Assembly (NCBI RefSeq): GCF_000238795.1
Contig: NZ_AFNK01000053.1
Span: 1-64,000 of the forward strand
Direction of reading: 5' to 3'
Origin: Haemophilus sputorum CCUG 13788
Lineage (GTDB): Bacteria; Pseudomonadota; Gammaproteobacteria; Enterobacterales; Pasteurellaceae
Length of the DNA stretch: 64,000 nucleotides
The stretch's first letter is position 1; the number at the start of each line of letters is the position of its first letter. Positions 16,777 through 27,297 of this stretch are shown piece after piece. Under the pieces are notes generated by a model. The model searched no databases. It saw only the letters and a list, made by a program, of their open reading frames with translations, and was not told the DNA's origin. The position numbers and the translations under genes are program-made.

Positions 16777-17163
16777 TTATAAGCTTTCTGTGAAAGTACG
16801 AGTGATAACATCACGTTGTTGTTCTGGCGTTAATGAGTTAAAACGTACTGCATAACCAGAAACACGAATAGTTAATTGAGGATATTTTTCAGGATGTTTA
16901 ACTGCATCTTCTAAAGTTTCGCGACGTAATACGTTAACGTTTAAGTGTTGACCACCTTCCACTTTGATTGTTGGTGCAACGTTTACTGGTACTTCGCGGT
17001 AAGAAATTTGACCTAATTCGCTGATAGCAACGACTTGATCTTCTTTATAAACATCACCTTTTGCTGCAATGCAACGTGCTTCGTTTTTTGCTTCATCTAA
17101 CAACCAGAAAGAGTTTAATAAGTTGCTGTTTGCAGATTCAGTGATTTGTACGCCTTTAATCAT
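16777..17163 (-). CDS. grcA: GrcA, autonomous glycyl radical cofactor (YfiD)
   Basis: 128 residues. The C-terminus contains RVSGYAVRF, the glycyl-radical motif shared with pyruvate formate-lyase; the radical glycine is in SGY. GrcA replaces the oxygen-damaged C-terminal part of PflB and restores its activity. It is next to ung as in H. influenzae. Anaerobic regulation would be expected, but I found no complete FNR box in the 187 bp upstream. Confidence 0.95.
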   Translation of the reverse strand: MIKGVQITESANSNLLNSFWLLDEAKNEARCIAAKGDVYKEDQVVAISELGQISYREVPVNVAPTIKVEGGQHLNVNVLRRETLEDAVKHPEKYPQLTIRVSGYAVRFNSLTPEQQRDVITRTFTESL

Positions 17164-17350
17164 GATAAAGCTCCATATGTTGAGAAAAAATAAACAGATT
17201 TATAAAATAATTTGAAAGATTCAAATTTATTTGATGTGCGCATTATACCCCTTTAGTTTTAGATTGCGATAAAAATTTAAGCATTTAGCATTTTTATGGA
17301 TTGTTTGGTTAAAAAATGTTCGTTATTGTTTGTAATAAGAAGGAAGAAAA

Positions 17351-18037
17351 ATGAAAACGTGGAAAGAAGCGATTGGTGAAGAAAAACAAAAAACCTATTT
17401 TCAACATATTTTACAACAGGTTCAGCAAGCTAAAGCAGCGGGAAAGACGGTTTATCCCCCACAATCAGAGATCTTTAGTGCCTTTAGTCTAACTGAATTT
17501 GAAGCCGTAAAAGTGGTCATTCTAGGGCAAGATCCTTATCACGGGCCAAACCAAGCACATGGCTTGGCATTTTCAGTCAAGCCACCAATAGCGCCACCAC
17601 CTTCATTAGTGAATATTTATAAAGAGCTTGCACAAGATATTCCTAATTTTCAAATTCCTCATCACGGTTATTTGGTTGATTGGGCAAAACAAGGTGTGTT
17701 GTTACTTAATACTGTGTTAACTGTGGAGCAAGGTCAAGCACATTCGCATGCAAATTTTGGCTGGGAAACCTTTACCGATAAAGTGATTGAACAACTCAAC
17801 TTGTATCGTGAAAATTTGGTGTTTTTACTTTGGGGAAGCCATGCACAAAAAAAAGGGCAGTTTATTGACCAAAATCGTCACTGTGTATTGAGAGCGCCAC
17901 ACCCTTCGCCACTTTCAGCGCATCGTGGTTTCTTTGGCTGTCATCATTTTTCACAAGCGAATCATTATCTTGAATCAAAAGGACTTTCACCAATTCAATG
18001 GCAACTCCCGTTAAATGTAGAATTGGTAAATCGTTAA
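17351..18037 (+). CDS. ung: Uracil-DNA glycosylase
   Basis: 228 residues. Family 1 motifs: GQDPYHGP with the catalytic Asp (residue ~63), [10 protein letters not shown], and [17 protein letters not shown] with the catalytic His. It removes uracil from DNA to start base excision repair. The ribosome site is AAGGAAG; it is divergent from grcA. Confidence 0.97.
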   Translation: MKTWKEAIGEEKQKTYFQHILQQVQQAKAAGKTVYPPQSEIFSAFSLTEFEAVKVVILGQDPYHGPNQAHGLAFSVKPPIAPPPSLVNIYKELAQDIPNFQIPHHGYLVDWAKQGVLLLNTVLTVEQGQAHSHANFGWETFTDKVIEQLNLYRENLVFLLWGSHAQKKGQFIDQNRHCVLRAPHPSPLSAHRGFFGCHHFSQANHYLESKGLSPIQWQLPLNVELVNR

Positions 18038-18063
18038 TAAAATTAGGCCGCTTGAAATTTTGC

Positions 18064-18097
18064 TTGACTTTGTGCTGATGTACTATTTTAATAGTGC
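18064..18097 (+). promoter_or_regulatory. trpD promoter with TrpR-type operator
   Basis: TTGACT (18064-18069), 17-bp spacer, TTTAAT (18087-18092). The operator GTACTATTTTAATAGTGC (18080-18097) spans the -10 box and fits the TrpR consensus GTACTAGTTAACTAGTAC in both half-sites. It is nearly the same as the site upstream of trpE. Confidence 0.85.
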
Positions 18098-18127
18098 AAA
18101 ATCTTTGCAATTAAATAAGGAATTATT

Positions 18128-19135
18128 ATGCAAACTGAATCATTATTAGAAAAATTATTTAATGCACAATCTCTCACGCAAGCTGAATCACATTTTTTCT
18201 TTGATCAAGTGATTCAAGGTAAACTTTCTTCTGAACAATTAGCAGGCGCTTTGATTGCATTAAAAGTTCGTGGTGAAACCATTGAAGAAATTGCTGGAGC
18301 AGTTGAAGCTGCTTTTGCAAATGCAACGCCATTTCCAACACCAGATTATCCTTTTGCTGATATTGTAGGCACTGGCGGAGATGGACATAATACGATTAAC
18401 ATTTCAACCGCCAGTGCAATTGTTGCCGCAACCTTAGGCTATAAAATTGCTAAACATGGTAGCCGTAGCGTTTCAAGTAAAACAGGCGCGAGCGATGTGC
18501 TTTCGGCATTAGGCATTGATGTAGGCATTTCACCGGAGCAAGCGCGTAAAGCATTGGATGAAACGAATCTTTGTTTCTTATTTGCTCCGCATTATCATTC
18601 GGGATTTCGCCATGCAGCACCCGTTCGCCAAGCATTAAAAACGCGTACCTTGTTTAATATTTTAGGTCCACTTGTGAATCCAGCTCACGCAAAACGTCAA
18701 ATGTTAGGCGTCTATTCTCCAGATATTCTGAAAATTTATGCAGAAACGGTAAAAGCCTTAGGTGCTGAGCATACCATCGTGGTACATGGTGCAGGATTAG
18801 ATGAGGTGGCGGTTCATGGTGAAACATTAGTTGCAGAAGTTGAAGGAGGTAACATTCATTATTTTAGTGTTACGCCAGCAGATTTTGGTATTCAAACACA
18901 TTCGTTAGCAGATTTAAAAGGTGGTGAGCCGGAAGAGAATGCAGAAATGTTGAAAGCCTTATTAAAAGGTGATGGAAAACCCGCGCATATTGATGCAGTT
19001 GCAGTAAACGTAGCAATGTTGATGCGAACCTTTGGCGAAAGAGATCTCAAAGCCAATGCAGCTAAAGTAAAAGCGCTACTTGCAAGCGGAAAAGCATATG
19101 AAACGCTAGAAAAATTAGCAACCTTTAACGCATAA
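18128..19135 (+). CDS. trpD: Anthranilate phosphoribosyltransferase
   Basis: 335 residues. Transfers phosphoribose from PRPP to anthranilate, the second step of tryptophan synthesis. Motifs: [14 protein letters not shown] (PRPP loop), [17 protein letters not shown], and ILGPLVNPA. It is a single-function TrpD, not fused to TrpG. It is separated from trpEG by about 8 kb but shares the same operator type. No trpC or trpF follows; a terminator ends the unit. Confidence 0.96.
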   Translation: MQTESLLEKLFNAQSLTQAESHFFFDQVIQGKLSSEQLAGALIALKVRGETIEEIAGAVEAAFANATPFPTPDYPFADIVGTGGDGHNTINISTASAIVAATLGYKIAKHGSRSVSSKTGASDVLSALGIDVGISPEQARKALDETNLCFLFAPHYHSGFRHAAPVRQALKTRTLFNILGPLVNPAHAKRQMLGVYSPDILKIYAETVKALGAEHTIVVHGAGLDEVAVHGETLVAEVEGGNIHYFSVTPADFGIQTHSLADLKGGEPEENAEMLKALLKGDGKPAHIDAVAVNVAMLMRTFGERDLKANAAKVKALLASGKAYETLEKLATFNA

Positions 19136-19137
19136 AG

Positions 19138-19171
19138 AAAAGAAGGCAATCTCACGGATTGCCTTCTTTTT
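19138..19171. terminator. Bidirectional terminator between trpD and the SulP gene
   Basis: GAAGGCAAT-ctcacgg-ATTGCCTTC flanked by A-rich and T-rich runs, between convergent genes. Confidence 0.9.
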
Positions 19172-19178
19172 CGCATGT

Positions 19179-20726
19179 CTATAGCCGTTTGCCGTGTTCA
19201 ACATGAATATTGCTACTTTGATCGACAGTATTGTCATAATCCGCTTTAAAGCCTTTTAAAATCACTCGAATATGATTTTCTTTTGCATAAATATTAGCAA
19301 AATCTTCAATAAGCTCTAATACATCGCAGGCAATGTAAGAGGTTCTTTCGGCATTGATGATTAAAGTTGAATCTGGTTGGATGTTTTTCAACGTTTTCTT
19401 AATTGCCGCTTTATTTAAAAAAGAAACTTCTTCAGCTAAATCTAAGCGAATGGTAGTTGCTTCGGCTAGTTCTTCTCGGCTCAAATAGTAAGCTCGTTTC
19501 ATATTGCCATGAAGAATAAATAGAATACTGATAATTAAGCCTAGCCCAACGCCTTTTAATAAATCAAATATCACTACCGCTGCAGCGGTGGCAATAAATG
19601 GAATAAATTGATAAATGCCTTTATGCCAAAAATGTTTAAAAACGGCTGGTCGGGCTAATTTATAGCCAACTAAAATCAACACGGCAGCCAATGTGGCTAA
19701 TGGAATTTCATTTAGCCATGCCGGAATGGTAAGTACACAAACAAGCAATAATAAACCATGAATAATGCTTGAAATTTTATGCGTAGCACCCGCATTTGCA
19801 TTGGCTGAAGAGCGTACAATTACGGCTGTAATAGGTAAACCACCAATAAGTGAAGAAACCAAATTCCCCACACCTTGTGCACGTAGCTCTTGGTTGGTAT
19901 CGGTAATTCTGCGTTTTGAGTCAAGGCGATCGGCGGCTTCAATCGAAAGTAGTGTTTCGATAGAGGCAACGACAGCAATAGTTGCGCCAGTAATCCAAAC
20001 TAATTGATGACTAAAACCAGAAAAATCGGGCAAGGTAATAAATGTTTGAAAGTCATTCCAGTTTTCAATCACGGGAAGGCGCACTAGCTGTTCGCTTGGA
20101 ATAGCTAAATAGCTATTAGTGGCAATAAAGATATGGTTAATAAGCACACTTACAATAACTGCAATCAACGCGGAAGGAAGTTGTTTAATTTGTTTAAGCT
20201 TAGTTGAGCTATCCCAGCCAATAATAATGAATAGAGAGATAAGCGTAATAATAAGAGAGCCTAAGTGAATATCAATTGAGGCGTGTGATAATTGCGCTAG
20301 GCTAAATTTACTGCCAAAAGCGTAAGGGAGTTGGCTAAAAATAATTAGAATACCAATACCGGCAAGCATCCCTTCAATGACCGCAACGGGAATATAGTTA
20401 GTAATACTGCCCGCACGCAAAAAACCAAGTGTAATTTGCATTATGCCTGCAATCATACCTGCACAAAGAAATAATTCAAAAGAGTGTAATTGGTTAATCG
20501 TTGCCAAAACAATCGCAACAAGCCCAGCAGCAGGGCCTGCAACACTAATATGTGAAGTGCTGAGGGTACCGATAATGATTCCCCCAACAATGCCTGAAAT
20601 AATCCCTGACAGTGGCGGCGCACCTGAAGCCAACGCAATGCCTAAACAGAGCGGTAATGCGACAAGAAACACAACTAAGCCCGAGGCAAAGTTTTGCTTT
20701 AACAGTTGGATTTTGCTGGTATTCAT
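19179..20726 (-). CDS. SulP/SLC26-family anion transporter with STAS domain
   Basis: 515 residues. About ten to twelve membrane segments over residues ~12-405, with the SulP signature region LVVFLVALPLCLGIALASGA and HISVAGPAAGLVAIV. A cytoplasmic STAS domain follows from about residue 425. Family members carry sulfate, bicarbonate or dicarboxylates; the substrate cannot be read from the sequence, and no carbonic anhydrase or sulfate gene lies beside it. Confidence 0.88.
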   Translation of the reverse strand: MNTSKIQLLKQNFASGLVVFLVALPLCLGIALASGAPPLSGIISGIVGGIIIGTLSTSHISVAGPAAGLVAIVLATINQLHSFELFLCAGMIAGIMQITLGFLRAGSITNYIPVAVIEGMLAGIGILIIFSQLPYAFGSKFSLAQLSHASIDIHLGSLIITLISLFIIIGWDSSTKLKQIKQLPSALIAVIVSVLINHIFIATNSYLAIPSEQLVRLPVIENWNDFQTFITLPDFSGFSHQLVWITGATIAVVASIETLLSIEAADRLDSKRRITDTNQELRAQGVGNLVSSLIGGLPITAVIVRSSANANAGATHKISSIIHGLLLLVCVLTIPAWLNEIPLATLAAVLILVGYKLARPAVFKHFWHKGIYQFIPFIATAAAVVIFDLLKGVGLGLIISILFILHGNMKRAYYLSREELAEATTIRLDLAEEVSFLNKAAIKKTLKNIQPDSTLIINAERTSYIACDVLELIEDFANIYAKENHIRVILKGFKADYDNTVDQSSNIHVEHGKRL

Positions 20727-20938
20727 AACATCCTATGGAGGAAATGGTTAAAAACATTATTCTACGCTTAATTTTGAATCATTTTTTTGGCCTATATCAG
20801 ATTTTATCAATTTTTTTATAAATTTAACCGCTTGAATTGAATTTTTTTGCAAATTTTGTCCATCGGCATTGCAAAAAATGCTTATCCTCTTTAAACTTTC
20901 GAGTAATTTTTTGTTCAATTTTTAAAGAGTTATATTTT

Positions 20939-22045
20939 ATGACCGAATCTCTTAACACAACCTCGGAACTTTCGCTCGGACAACAGTTAAAACAAGCGCG
21001 TGAAGCGCTCGGTCTTTCTGTGGAAGACGTGGCGAAGAAAACGAATTTAAAAAAATCGCATATTGAATCGTTAGAAAACGATATTTTTGTACTACAAAAT
21101 GTAGCGCCTACTTTTGTGCGTGGCTATGTGCGTAACTATGTTCGTTTTTTACGTTTGCCTGAAGGCTTAGTGTCTAGCGTTAATTATGGAGAGGTCATTT
21201 TACCTAAAACGGTAATCAATAACGCGCAACCGTCTAAAGTGAAACAAAAATCTCAAACTCAATGGGTAAAATATTTAACCATCGCGATTTTATTGGGTGC
21301 TTTAGGAATGACATTGGTTTGGTGGTATCAAGATTATCAAAAAGAGCAAGCAAACCGTGATCAATTTGTGATTGCTGCAAACCAAGAAACTCAACAACAA
21401 ACCAATAATGCAGCGCCAGCGAAAAATGAGATTGCCTTACCCGCGCTACAAACAGAAAACAAAACAGTAGAAACAGCTGCTCAACCGGCAGTAGAGCCTG
21501 TAAAAGTTGAAGCATCAAAAGAAAGTACACCAACAGTGGAAGCGCCTGCTGTAGAAGTAGCAAAAACTGAGCAAGCAGTAGGGCCTGTAAAAACAGAAAC
21601 GCCAGTGGTTGAACAACCTGCTGTGACTGCGCCAACTGAAACAGCAGCGCAAACTGAAAGCGAAAAACAAAGCATTCAAGCGGTCGAAAATGCAGAACCT
21701 ACTGCAAATGCTGAATCTGCAGTAAATGTATTGCAACAAAATAACGCAACGACAGAACAACCTGTTGCGGAAGAGCAAGCACCACAACAAGCACTTCCTA
21801 TTGATGCATTATTACGTATTGAGGTAACTGGCAAAGAAAGCTGGATTACAGTAAAAGGCGCAAGCAGTAAGAAAAGTTTAGCGGAAAAACTGTATACTTC
21901 TGGTGAAGTATTAACTTTTAACGAGAATGAACAATACCGTTTAACTATCGGCGCGCCAGCAAATGTTAAGATTTATTATAAAGGTGAAGAAGTTCCGTTA
22001 AAAATTGACGGACGTGTTGCACGTATTAAACTTCCATTACAATAG
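20939..22045 (+). CDS. rodZ: RodZ, cell-shape protein
   Basis: 368 residues from ATG 20939. N-terminal cytoplasmic helix-turn-helix (LGQQLKQAREALGLSVEDVA), which binds MreB; one membrane helix near residues 110-130; a low-complexity Glu/Ala/Pro/Gln-rich periplasmic linker (~140-285); and a C-terminal DUF4115 beta domain. Its position directly before ispG is conserved in H. influenzae and E. coli. An upstream in-frame start would add 34 atypical residues and is rejected. Confidence 0.92.
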   Translation: MTESLNTTSELSLGQQLKQAREALGLSVEDVAKKTNLKKSHIESLENDIFVLQNVAPTFVRGYVRNYVRFLRLPEGLVSSVNYGEVILPKTVINNAQPSKVKQKSQTQWVKYLTIAILLGALGMTLVWWYQDYQKEQANRDQFVIAANQETQQQTNNAAPAKNEIALPALQTENKTVETAAQPAVEPVKVEASKESTPTVEAPAVEVAKTEQAVGPVKTETPVVEQPAVTAPTETAAQTESEKQSIQAVENAEPTANAESAVNVLQQNNATTEQPVAEEQAPQQALPIDALLRIEVTGKESWITVKGASSKKSLAEKLYTSGEVLTFNENEQYRLTIGAPANVKIYYKGEEVPLKIDGRVARIKLPLQ

Positions 22046-22054
22046 GAATTTCTC

Positions 22055-23173
22055 ATGTCAGCAGTACACCAATCGCCGATTAAACGTCGTCAATCCAAAA
22101 AGATTTGGGTTGGAAAAGTTCCTGTCGGTGGCGATGCACCGATTTCAGTTCAGTCTATGACTAACACCCGCACTACGGATGTTGAAGCAACCGTCGCGCA
22201 AATTAAAGCCTTAGAAAAAGTGGGTGCAGATATTGTTCGCGTTTCTGTACCAACGATGGATGCCGCAGAAGCGTTTAAAGCAATTAAGCAACAAGTAGAA
22301 GTGCCACTAGTGGCGGATATTCACTTTGACTATCGAATTGCGCTTAAAGTCGCAGAGTATGGCGTAGATTGCTTGCGTATCAATCCAGGTAACATTGGTA
22401 ACGAAGAGCGTATTCGTTCTGTGGTTGATTGTGCGAAGGATAAAAATATTCCAATTCGTATTGGGGTTAATGCTGGATCATTGGAGCGTGATATTCAAGA
22501 AAAATATGGCGAACCAACTCCACAAGCATTATTAGAGTCTGCATTACGCCACGTAGATATTTTAGATCGTTTCAACTTCGATCAATTTAAAGTAAGCGTA
22601 AAAGCATCCGATGTATTCCTTGCGGTAGAGTCTTATCGTTTATTAGCAAAAGCGATTGAGCAGCCATTGCATTTAGGTATTACTGAAGCCGGTGGCGCAC
22701 GCGCAGGTTCGGTGAAATCAGCTATCGGCTTAGGTTTACTCCTTTCAGAAGGAATCGGAGATACTTTACGTATTTCGCTAGCAGCGGATCCAGTTGAAGA
22801 AGTGAAAGTGGGTTTCGATATTTTGAAATCATTACGCATTCGTTCACGCGGTATTAACTTTATCGCTTGCCCAACTTGTTCGCGTCAAGAAATTGATGTG
22901 ATTGCAACGGTAAATGCATTAGAGCAACGCCTAGAAGATATTTTAACACCAATGGATGTTTCCATTATTGGCTGTGTGGTAAATGGCCCGGGTGAAGCAT
23001 TAGTTTCAGATCTTGGTGTGACTGGTTCAAATAAAATGAGCGGTTTCTATCTTGATGGCGTGCGTCAAAAAGAACGGTTCGATAACGATAAACTCATCGA
23101 CCAACTTGAAGCGAAAATTCGAGCAAGAGTTGCAGAACAAGCGCAACGTATCGAAATTACCCCGATAGGCTAA
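22055..23173 (+). CDS. ispG: IspG, HMBPP synthase
   Basis: 372 residues. Reductively converts 2-C-methylerythritol cyclodiphosphate to HMBPP in the MEP isoprenoid pathway. [4Fe-4S] ligands lie in ACPTCSRQE and GCVVNGPGE. The gene begins 9 bp after rodZ and probably shares its transcript. As an iron-sulfur enzyme it depends on the isc products. Confidence 0.97.
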   Translation: MSAVHQSPIKRRQSKKIWVGKVPVGGDAPISVQSMTNTRTTDVEATVAQIKALEKVGADIVRVSVPTMDAAEAFKAIKQQVEVPLVADIHFDYRIALKVAEYGVDCLRINPGNIGNEERIRSVVDCAKDKNIPIRIGVNAGSLERDIQEKYGEPTPQALLESALRHVDILDRFNFDQFKVSVKASDVFLAVESYRLLAKAIEQPLHLGITEAGGARAGSVKSAIGLGLLLSEGIGDTLRISLAADPVEEVKVGFDILKSLRIRSRGINFIACPTCSRQEIDVIATVNALEQRLEDILTPMDVSIIGCVVNGPGEALVSDLGVTGSNKMSGFYLDGVRQKERFDNDKLIDQLEAKIRARVAEQAQRIEITPIG

Positions 23174-23181
23174 TCGTATCT

Positions 23182-23226
23182 AGCGGTGGAGTTTGTAAAA
23201 ACATTTGCAAATTTCACCGCTTTTTT
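23182..23226 (+). terminator. Terminator of rodZ-ispG
   Basis: A long imperfect stem beginning AGCGGTGGAG and closing with TTTCACCGCT, then a T-run. Confidence 0.8.
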
Positions 23227-23277
23227 CTTTTTATTTCTTGGTTTCTTTCAAAATGACAATTTCCTGTGGAGAACAAT

Positions 23278-23628
23278 ATGCAAAAATTACTTTTTATTAT
23301 CAATTCTGCCCCATATGGCAATGAAAGTTTTTTCAGTGGTTTACGTTTAGCACTACAAATTCAAGAACAGCACAAAGCAGAAATTAACATCTTTTTAATG
23401 TCGGATGCCGTGGTCGGTGGTCTTGCTAAACAAGCGCCATCAGAAGGCTATCATGTACAGCAAATGTTAGAAATTTTAACCTCACAAGGCGCTACAGTGA
23501 AACTTTGTAAAACTTGTACGAATGCGCGTGGTATAACTGAACTTCCTTTAGCTGAAGGGGTAGAAATTGGGACATTGATTGAGTTAGCAGACTGGACAAT
23601 GCAAGCCGATAAGGTATTGAATTTCTAA
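23278..23628 (+). CDS. ychN: YchN, DsrE/DsrF-like protein
   Basis: 116 residues from ATG 23278 with GGAG upstream. Clearly YchN: INSAPYGNES, FLMSDAVVGGL, GYHVQQMLEILT and KLCKTCTNARG match E. coli YchN motif for motif. The family forms homohexamers related to sulfur-transfer proteins; the CKTC cysteines may carry a persulfide. Exact role unknown. The stop overlaps the next ATG by one base. Confidence 0.9.
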   Translation: MQKLLFIINSAPYGNESFFSGLRLALQIQEQHKAEINIFLMSDAVVGGLAKQAPSEGYHVQQMLEILTSQGATVKLCKTCTNARGITELPLAEGVEIGTLIELADWTMQADKVLNF

Positions 23629-24815
23629 TGCAAGATATTGATGTTATTGTTATTGGCGCTGGCGCAGCAGGGCTGTTTTGCGCAGCGCAATTAGGTCAAG
23701 CGGGCAAGCGTGTGCTTGTGTTAGATAATGGCAAGAAAATCGGTCGTAAAATTTTAATGTCGGGCGGCGGTTTCTGTAATTTCACGAATTTAGAAGTGAC
23801 ACCACAGCATTATCTTTGCCAGAATCCTCATTTTGTTAAATCAGCATTGGCACGTTATAACCAGTGGGATTTTATTGCACTCGTTGCACAATATGGCATT
23901 AGCTACCATGAAAAAGAATTGGGGCAGCTGTTTTGTGATGAAGGGGCTGAACAAATCGTTAAATTACTAGAAACAGAATGTCAAAAAGGCAATGTCGAAA
24001 TTTTGCTAAAACAAGCGGTCATTTCTGTCGAAAAATTTGCAAATGGTTTTGAAATTCAGACCGCTTGTGCTCGTTACCAAACCCCTCATTTAGTTGTAGC
24101 CACCGGTGGACTTTCGATGCCGGGGCTTGGCGCGACACCTTTTGGTTATAAATTGGCAGAACAGTTTGGCCTAAATGTTGTGGCACCACGAGCCAGCCTT
24201 GTACCTTTTACTTGGAAAGAGAGTGATAAGCCTTTTGTAAGTTTATCTGGGATCTCTTTGCCAGTGAGTGTCAGCAATCAAGGAAAAACTTTTAGCAATC
24301 AGATGTTGTTTACCCATCGCGGGCTTTCTGGCCCCGCAATTTTGCAGATTTCTAACTATTGGCAAATGGGCGAAAGTGTTGAAATTGATCTGTTACCTAA
24401 CGCAATGATTACCGATATTTTACAAGAGTTGCGTCAATCTTCGCCGAAATTACAGCTTAAAACAGTCTTAGCGCGTTATTTGCCTAAAAAACTGGTTGAA
24501 TTATGGTTTGAGCAAGGTTGGTTAAAAGAAAATACGTTAGCCCAACTTTCTAAAGCTGAACTGGCACATTTGGAACAATGGATTCATCATTGGGCATTTT
24601 TACCAAATGGTACAGAAGGTTATCGCACTGCAGAAGTGACCATGGGCGGTGTGGATACTGCCGAAATTTCTTCTAAAACAATGGAAGCCCAAAAGGTTCA
24701 AGGCTTATATTTCATTGGTGAGGTCTTGGATGTAACGGGGTGGCTCGGGGGTTATAACTTCCAATGGGCGTGGTCTTCGGCTTTTGCTTGTGCGCAGGGT
24801 ATTTGTCGCGTTTAG
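23628..24815 (+). CDS. HI0933/BaiN-family FAD flavoprotein
   Basis: 395 residues. N-terminal Rossmann FAD motif VIGAGAAGLFCAAQLGQAG and the family motif GRKILMSGGGFCNFTN; the C-terminus has FIGEVLDVTGWLGGYNFQWAW. The family is a large NAD(P)/FAD-dependent oxidoreductase group (YhiN in E. coli, HI0933 in H. influenzae) with little known about substrates. It carries two opposed uptake cores at 24011-24019 and 24060-24068, inside the coding sequence. Confidence 0.88.
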   Translation: MQDIDVIVIGAGAAGLFCAAQLGQAGKRVLVLDNGKKIGRKILMSGGGFCNFTNLEVTPQHYLCQNPHFVKSALARYNQWDFIALVAQYGISYHEKELGQLFCDEGAEQIVKLLETECQKGNVEILLKQAVISVEKFANGFEIQTACARYQTPHLVVATGGLSMPGLGATPFGYKLAEQFGLNVVAPRASLVPFTWKESDKPFVSLSGISLPVSVSNQGKTFSNQMLFTHRGLSGPAILQISNYWQMGESVEIDLLPNAMITDILQELRQSSPKLQLKTVLARYLPKKLVELWFEQGWLKENTLAQLSKAELAHLEQWIHHWAFLPNGTEGYRTAEVTMGGVDTAEISSKTMEAQKVQGLYFIGEVLDVTGWLGGYNFQWAWSSAFACAQGICRV

Positions 24816-24862
24816 GCAAAAATGGTAGCATACCTATATATTTTTTTGATTGAGAACAGAAT

Positions 24863-25900
24863 TTGAGTAAAAGACGATTAACGCAAAATCAACAGCGCCG
24901 TATTCAATCTAACCACCATAAACGAATCAGTAAAAAAGAGTTTGAGTGGCAAGAAGATATGCTTGGCGAAGTGCAAACGGGCATCGTAGTTACGCGACAT
25001 GCGAAGCATGCTGATGTTGAAGCGCCTAATGGAGAGATTTGCCGTTGTAATTTACGCCGAACGCTAAAAAATGTGGTAGTCGGTGATGTGGTTTCTTGGC
25101 GACAAGGAACCGCGCAACTGCAAGGTATTTCAGGTGTGATTGAAGCGATTTATCCACGCAAGAATGAGTTAACTCGCCCTGATTATTATGATGGCATTAA
25201 AGTGATGGCATCGAATATTGATCAGATTATTATTGTTTCTGCTGTGTTGCCAACCTTATCGCTTAACATTATTGACCGTTATTTGGTTATTTGCGAAACG
25301 GCAGGCATTCCCGCGTTGATTGTACTGAATAAAATTGACTTATTAAGCCCAGAAGAGCGCGAAGCGGTAAAAGCACAACTCTCTATTTATGAAAAAATTG
25401 GTTACGAAACATTATTGCTTTCTGCTGATACAGGCGAAAATATGGCTACATTAGATAGCTATTTATCGAAAGGCACCTCTATTTTTGTGGGACAATCTGG
25501 TGTAGGAAAATCAAGTTTAATCAATCAGTTATTGCCAGAAGTGCAAGCTTTAACAGGAGTGGTGAGTGATACCTCTGGTCTAGGGCAGCATACCACGACA
25601 GCTTCTCGCTTATATCATCTTCCACAGGGGGGAAATTTAATTGATTCACCAGGGATTCGGGAATTTGGTTTGTGGCATTTAGAAGCTGAGCAGATTACGC
25701 AAGGTTATCGCGAATTCCAACAAGTGCTAGGTACTTGTAAATTTAGGGATTGTAAACACGGCAATGATCCTGGTTGTGCATTACGCGAAGCAGTGGAAGC
25801 AGGTAAAATTGATCCGATTCGTTTTGAAAACTACCATCGTTTAATTGAAAGTCGAAACGAAAGTAAGAGCCAGCGCCATTTCAGAACGGAGATTGCCTAA
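24863..25900 (+). CDS. rsgA: RsgA, small-subunit biogenesis GTPase (TTG start)
   Basis: 345 residues. Circularly permuted GTPase: LNKIDLL (G4) comes before [10 protein letters not shown] (G1), then [11 protein letters not shown] (G2) and DSPGIREF (G3). A C-terminal zinc knuckle [14 protein letters not shown] is present, and an N-terminal OB fold. It releases late assembly factors from the 30S subunit. The start is TTG at 24863, giving the conserved N-terminus [15 protein letters not shown]; no in-frame ATG fits. Confidence 0.95.
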   Translation: MSKRRLTQNQQRRIQSNHHKRISKKEFEWQEDMLGEVQTGIVVTRHAKHADVEAPNGEICRCNLRRTLKNVVVGDVVSWRQGTAQLQGISGVIEAIYPRKNELTRPDYYDGIKVMASNIDQIIIVSAVLPTLSLNIIDRYLVICETAGIPALIVLNKIDLLSPEEREAVKAQLSIYEKIGYETLLLSADTGENMATLDSYLSKGTSIFVGQSGVGKSSLINQLLPEVQALTGVVSDTSGLGQHTTTASRLYHLPQGGNLIDSPGIREFGLWHLEAEQITQGYREFQQVLGTCKFRDCKHGNDPGCALREAVEAGKIDPIRFENYHRLIESRNESKSQRHFRTEIA

Positions 25901-25902
25901 TT

Positions 25903-26490
25903 ATGTTTATTTATCCAAAAGCAAAACTGATTGCCGGCGTGGATGAAGTAGGACGTGGCCCGTTAGTGGGTGCAGTAGTGACTGCTGCAGTTATTTTAGA
26001 TCCGCAAAAGCCGATTATGGGGCTGACTGATTCTAAAAAACTTTCAGAGAAAAAGCGTTTGGCATTAGCTGAAGAAATTAAAGAAAAAGCCCGTTGTTGG
26101 TCATTAGGTCGAGCTGAGCCAGAAGAAATCGATTCGCTTAATATTCTGCATGCAACAATGTTGGCAATGCAGCGTGCTGTGGAAGGCTTGAGCATCACGC
26201 CTGATTTTGTATTGGTTGATGGCAACCGCTTACCTAATTTGTCAATGCCAGCACAAGCGGTGGTAAAAGGCGATGCATTAGTACAAGAAATTAGTGCAGC
26301 ATCAATTTTAGCGAAAGTGACACGCGATTTAGAAATGGCAGAGTTAGATAAACAATTTCCAGAATATGGATTTGCAAAACATAAAGGTTATCCGACCGCT
26401 TTACATTTTGAAAAATTAAGCCAATATGGTGCTACGCCTTTTCATCGCAAGAGTTTTGCGCCAGTGGCAAGATGTTTAAATTTAAAATAA
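25903..26490 (+). CDS. rnhB: Ribonuclease HII
   Basis: 195 residues. Catalytic motif [14 protein letters not shown] supplies the first Asp-Glu pair; LVDGNRLP and [12 protein letters not shown] hold the other acidic residues. It removes ribonucleotides from DNA. It begins 2 bp after rsgA and is probably translated from the same message. Confidence 0.95.
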   Translation: MFIYPKAKLIAGVDEVGRGPLVGAVVTAAVILDPQKPIMGLTDSKKLSEKKRLALAEEIKEKARCWSLGRAEPEEIDSLNILHATMLAMQRAVEGLSITPDFVLVDGNRLPNLSMPAQAVVKGDALVQEISAASILAKVTRDLEMAELDKQFPEYGFAKHKGYPTALHFEKLSQYGATPFHRKSFAPVARCLNLK

Positions 26491-26503
26491 AAAGGACAGT
26501 GTT

Positions 26504-26869
26504 ATGACTGAAAAAACTTATCAAGAAACAATTTTTAGTAAAATTATCCGCAAAGAAATTCCGGCAGATATTGTTTATCAAGATGAATTGGTTACTGCTT
26601 TTCGTGATATTTCGCCACAAGCTAAAACCCATATTTTGATTATTCCAAATAAATTTATTCCAACTGTTAATCATGTCACAGCTGAAGATGAGCAAACACT
26701 TGGTCGCTTATTTACAGCAGCAGCGAAAATTGCACAAGCGGAAGGCATTGCCGAAAATGGCTACCGTTTGATTGTGAATTGTAACCAACATGGCGGGCAA
26801 GAAGTGTTCCACATTCATATGCATTTAGTTGGCGGTGAGCCACTTGGTGCGATGTTAGCGAAAAAATAG
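26504..26869 (+). CDS. hinT: HinT, HIT-family purine nucleoside phosphoramidase
   Basis: 121 residues. The histidine triad is [11 protein letters not shown] near the C-terminus. E. coli HinT hydrolyses AMP-lysine-type phosphoramidates. Ribosome site AAGGACAG. The next gene, a ycfL-type lipoprotein, repeats the E. coli hinT-ycfL order. Confidence 0.95.
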   Translation: MTEKTYQETIFSKIIRKEIPADIVYQDELVTAFRDISPQAKTHILIIPNKFIPTVNHVTAEDEQTLGRLFTAAAKIAQAEGIAENGYRLIVNCNQHGGQEVFHIHMHLVGGEPLGAMLAKK

Positions 26870-26876
26870 AGGGTTT

Positions 26877-27245
26877 ATGCGTAACGCATTATTTGTTTTT
26901 GCAATCGGTTCATTTTTTTTGACCGCTTGTGGTAGTAATCCACAAAGTTACTTGCCGGCAAAATCTAAGCCAATAGTAAATATTGAATCACCGATGGAGC
27001 AGTTTGTTGAAGTAAATGCGAAAGCGGATACCTTGACTCTAGAAAATAAAACGGATTCGCCAATCAGTAGCACGTTAAAATTCTTTTGGTATGACCAACA
27101 TGGTGCAACGCAAAGTCAAGATGCTGCGAATGAAGGGTGGCAGCCGTTTTATTTGCCAGCGAAATCTCTGCTGAAGATTAACCTGATAAAACCTACGCCT
27201 GAGAGTGAAAATTATCGAATTTATCTCAGAAAAAATGTGATTTAG
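26877..27245 (+). CDS. ycfL: YcfL-like lipoprotein (DUF1425)
   Basis: 122 residues. Lipoprotein signal with lipobox LTAC (Cys near residue 19). The remainder is a small beta domain with WYDQHG and LPAKSLLKI, as in YcfL. The function of the family is unclear; in E. coli the next gene encodes the LpoB activator of PBP1B, which is not found here. 7 bp after hinT. Confidence 0.85.
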   Translation: MRNALFVFAIGSFFLTACGSNPQSYLPAKSKPIVNIESPMEQFVEVNAKADTLTLENKTDSPISSTLKFFWYDQHGATQSQDAANEGWQPFYLPAKSLLKINLIKPTPESENYRIYLRKNVI

Positions 27246-27250
27246 AAGAA

Positions 27251-27282
27251 AAAAGAGAGGAAATTTATTTTCCTCTCTTTTT
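27251..27282. terminator. Terminator between ycfL and trpG
   Basis: AAAGAGAGGAAA and TTTCCTCTCTTT form a 12-bp stem with flanking A and T runs, serving convergent units. Confidence 0.9.
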
Positions 27283-27297
27283 GTTTATCTAACTAAC

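Noticed and set aside
17164-17350. FNR box expected for grcA
   Set aside because: Only a half-site TTGAT was found near 17228; the second half does not match.
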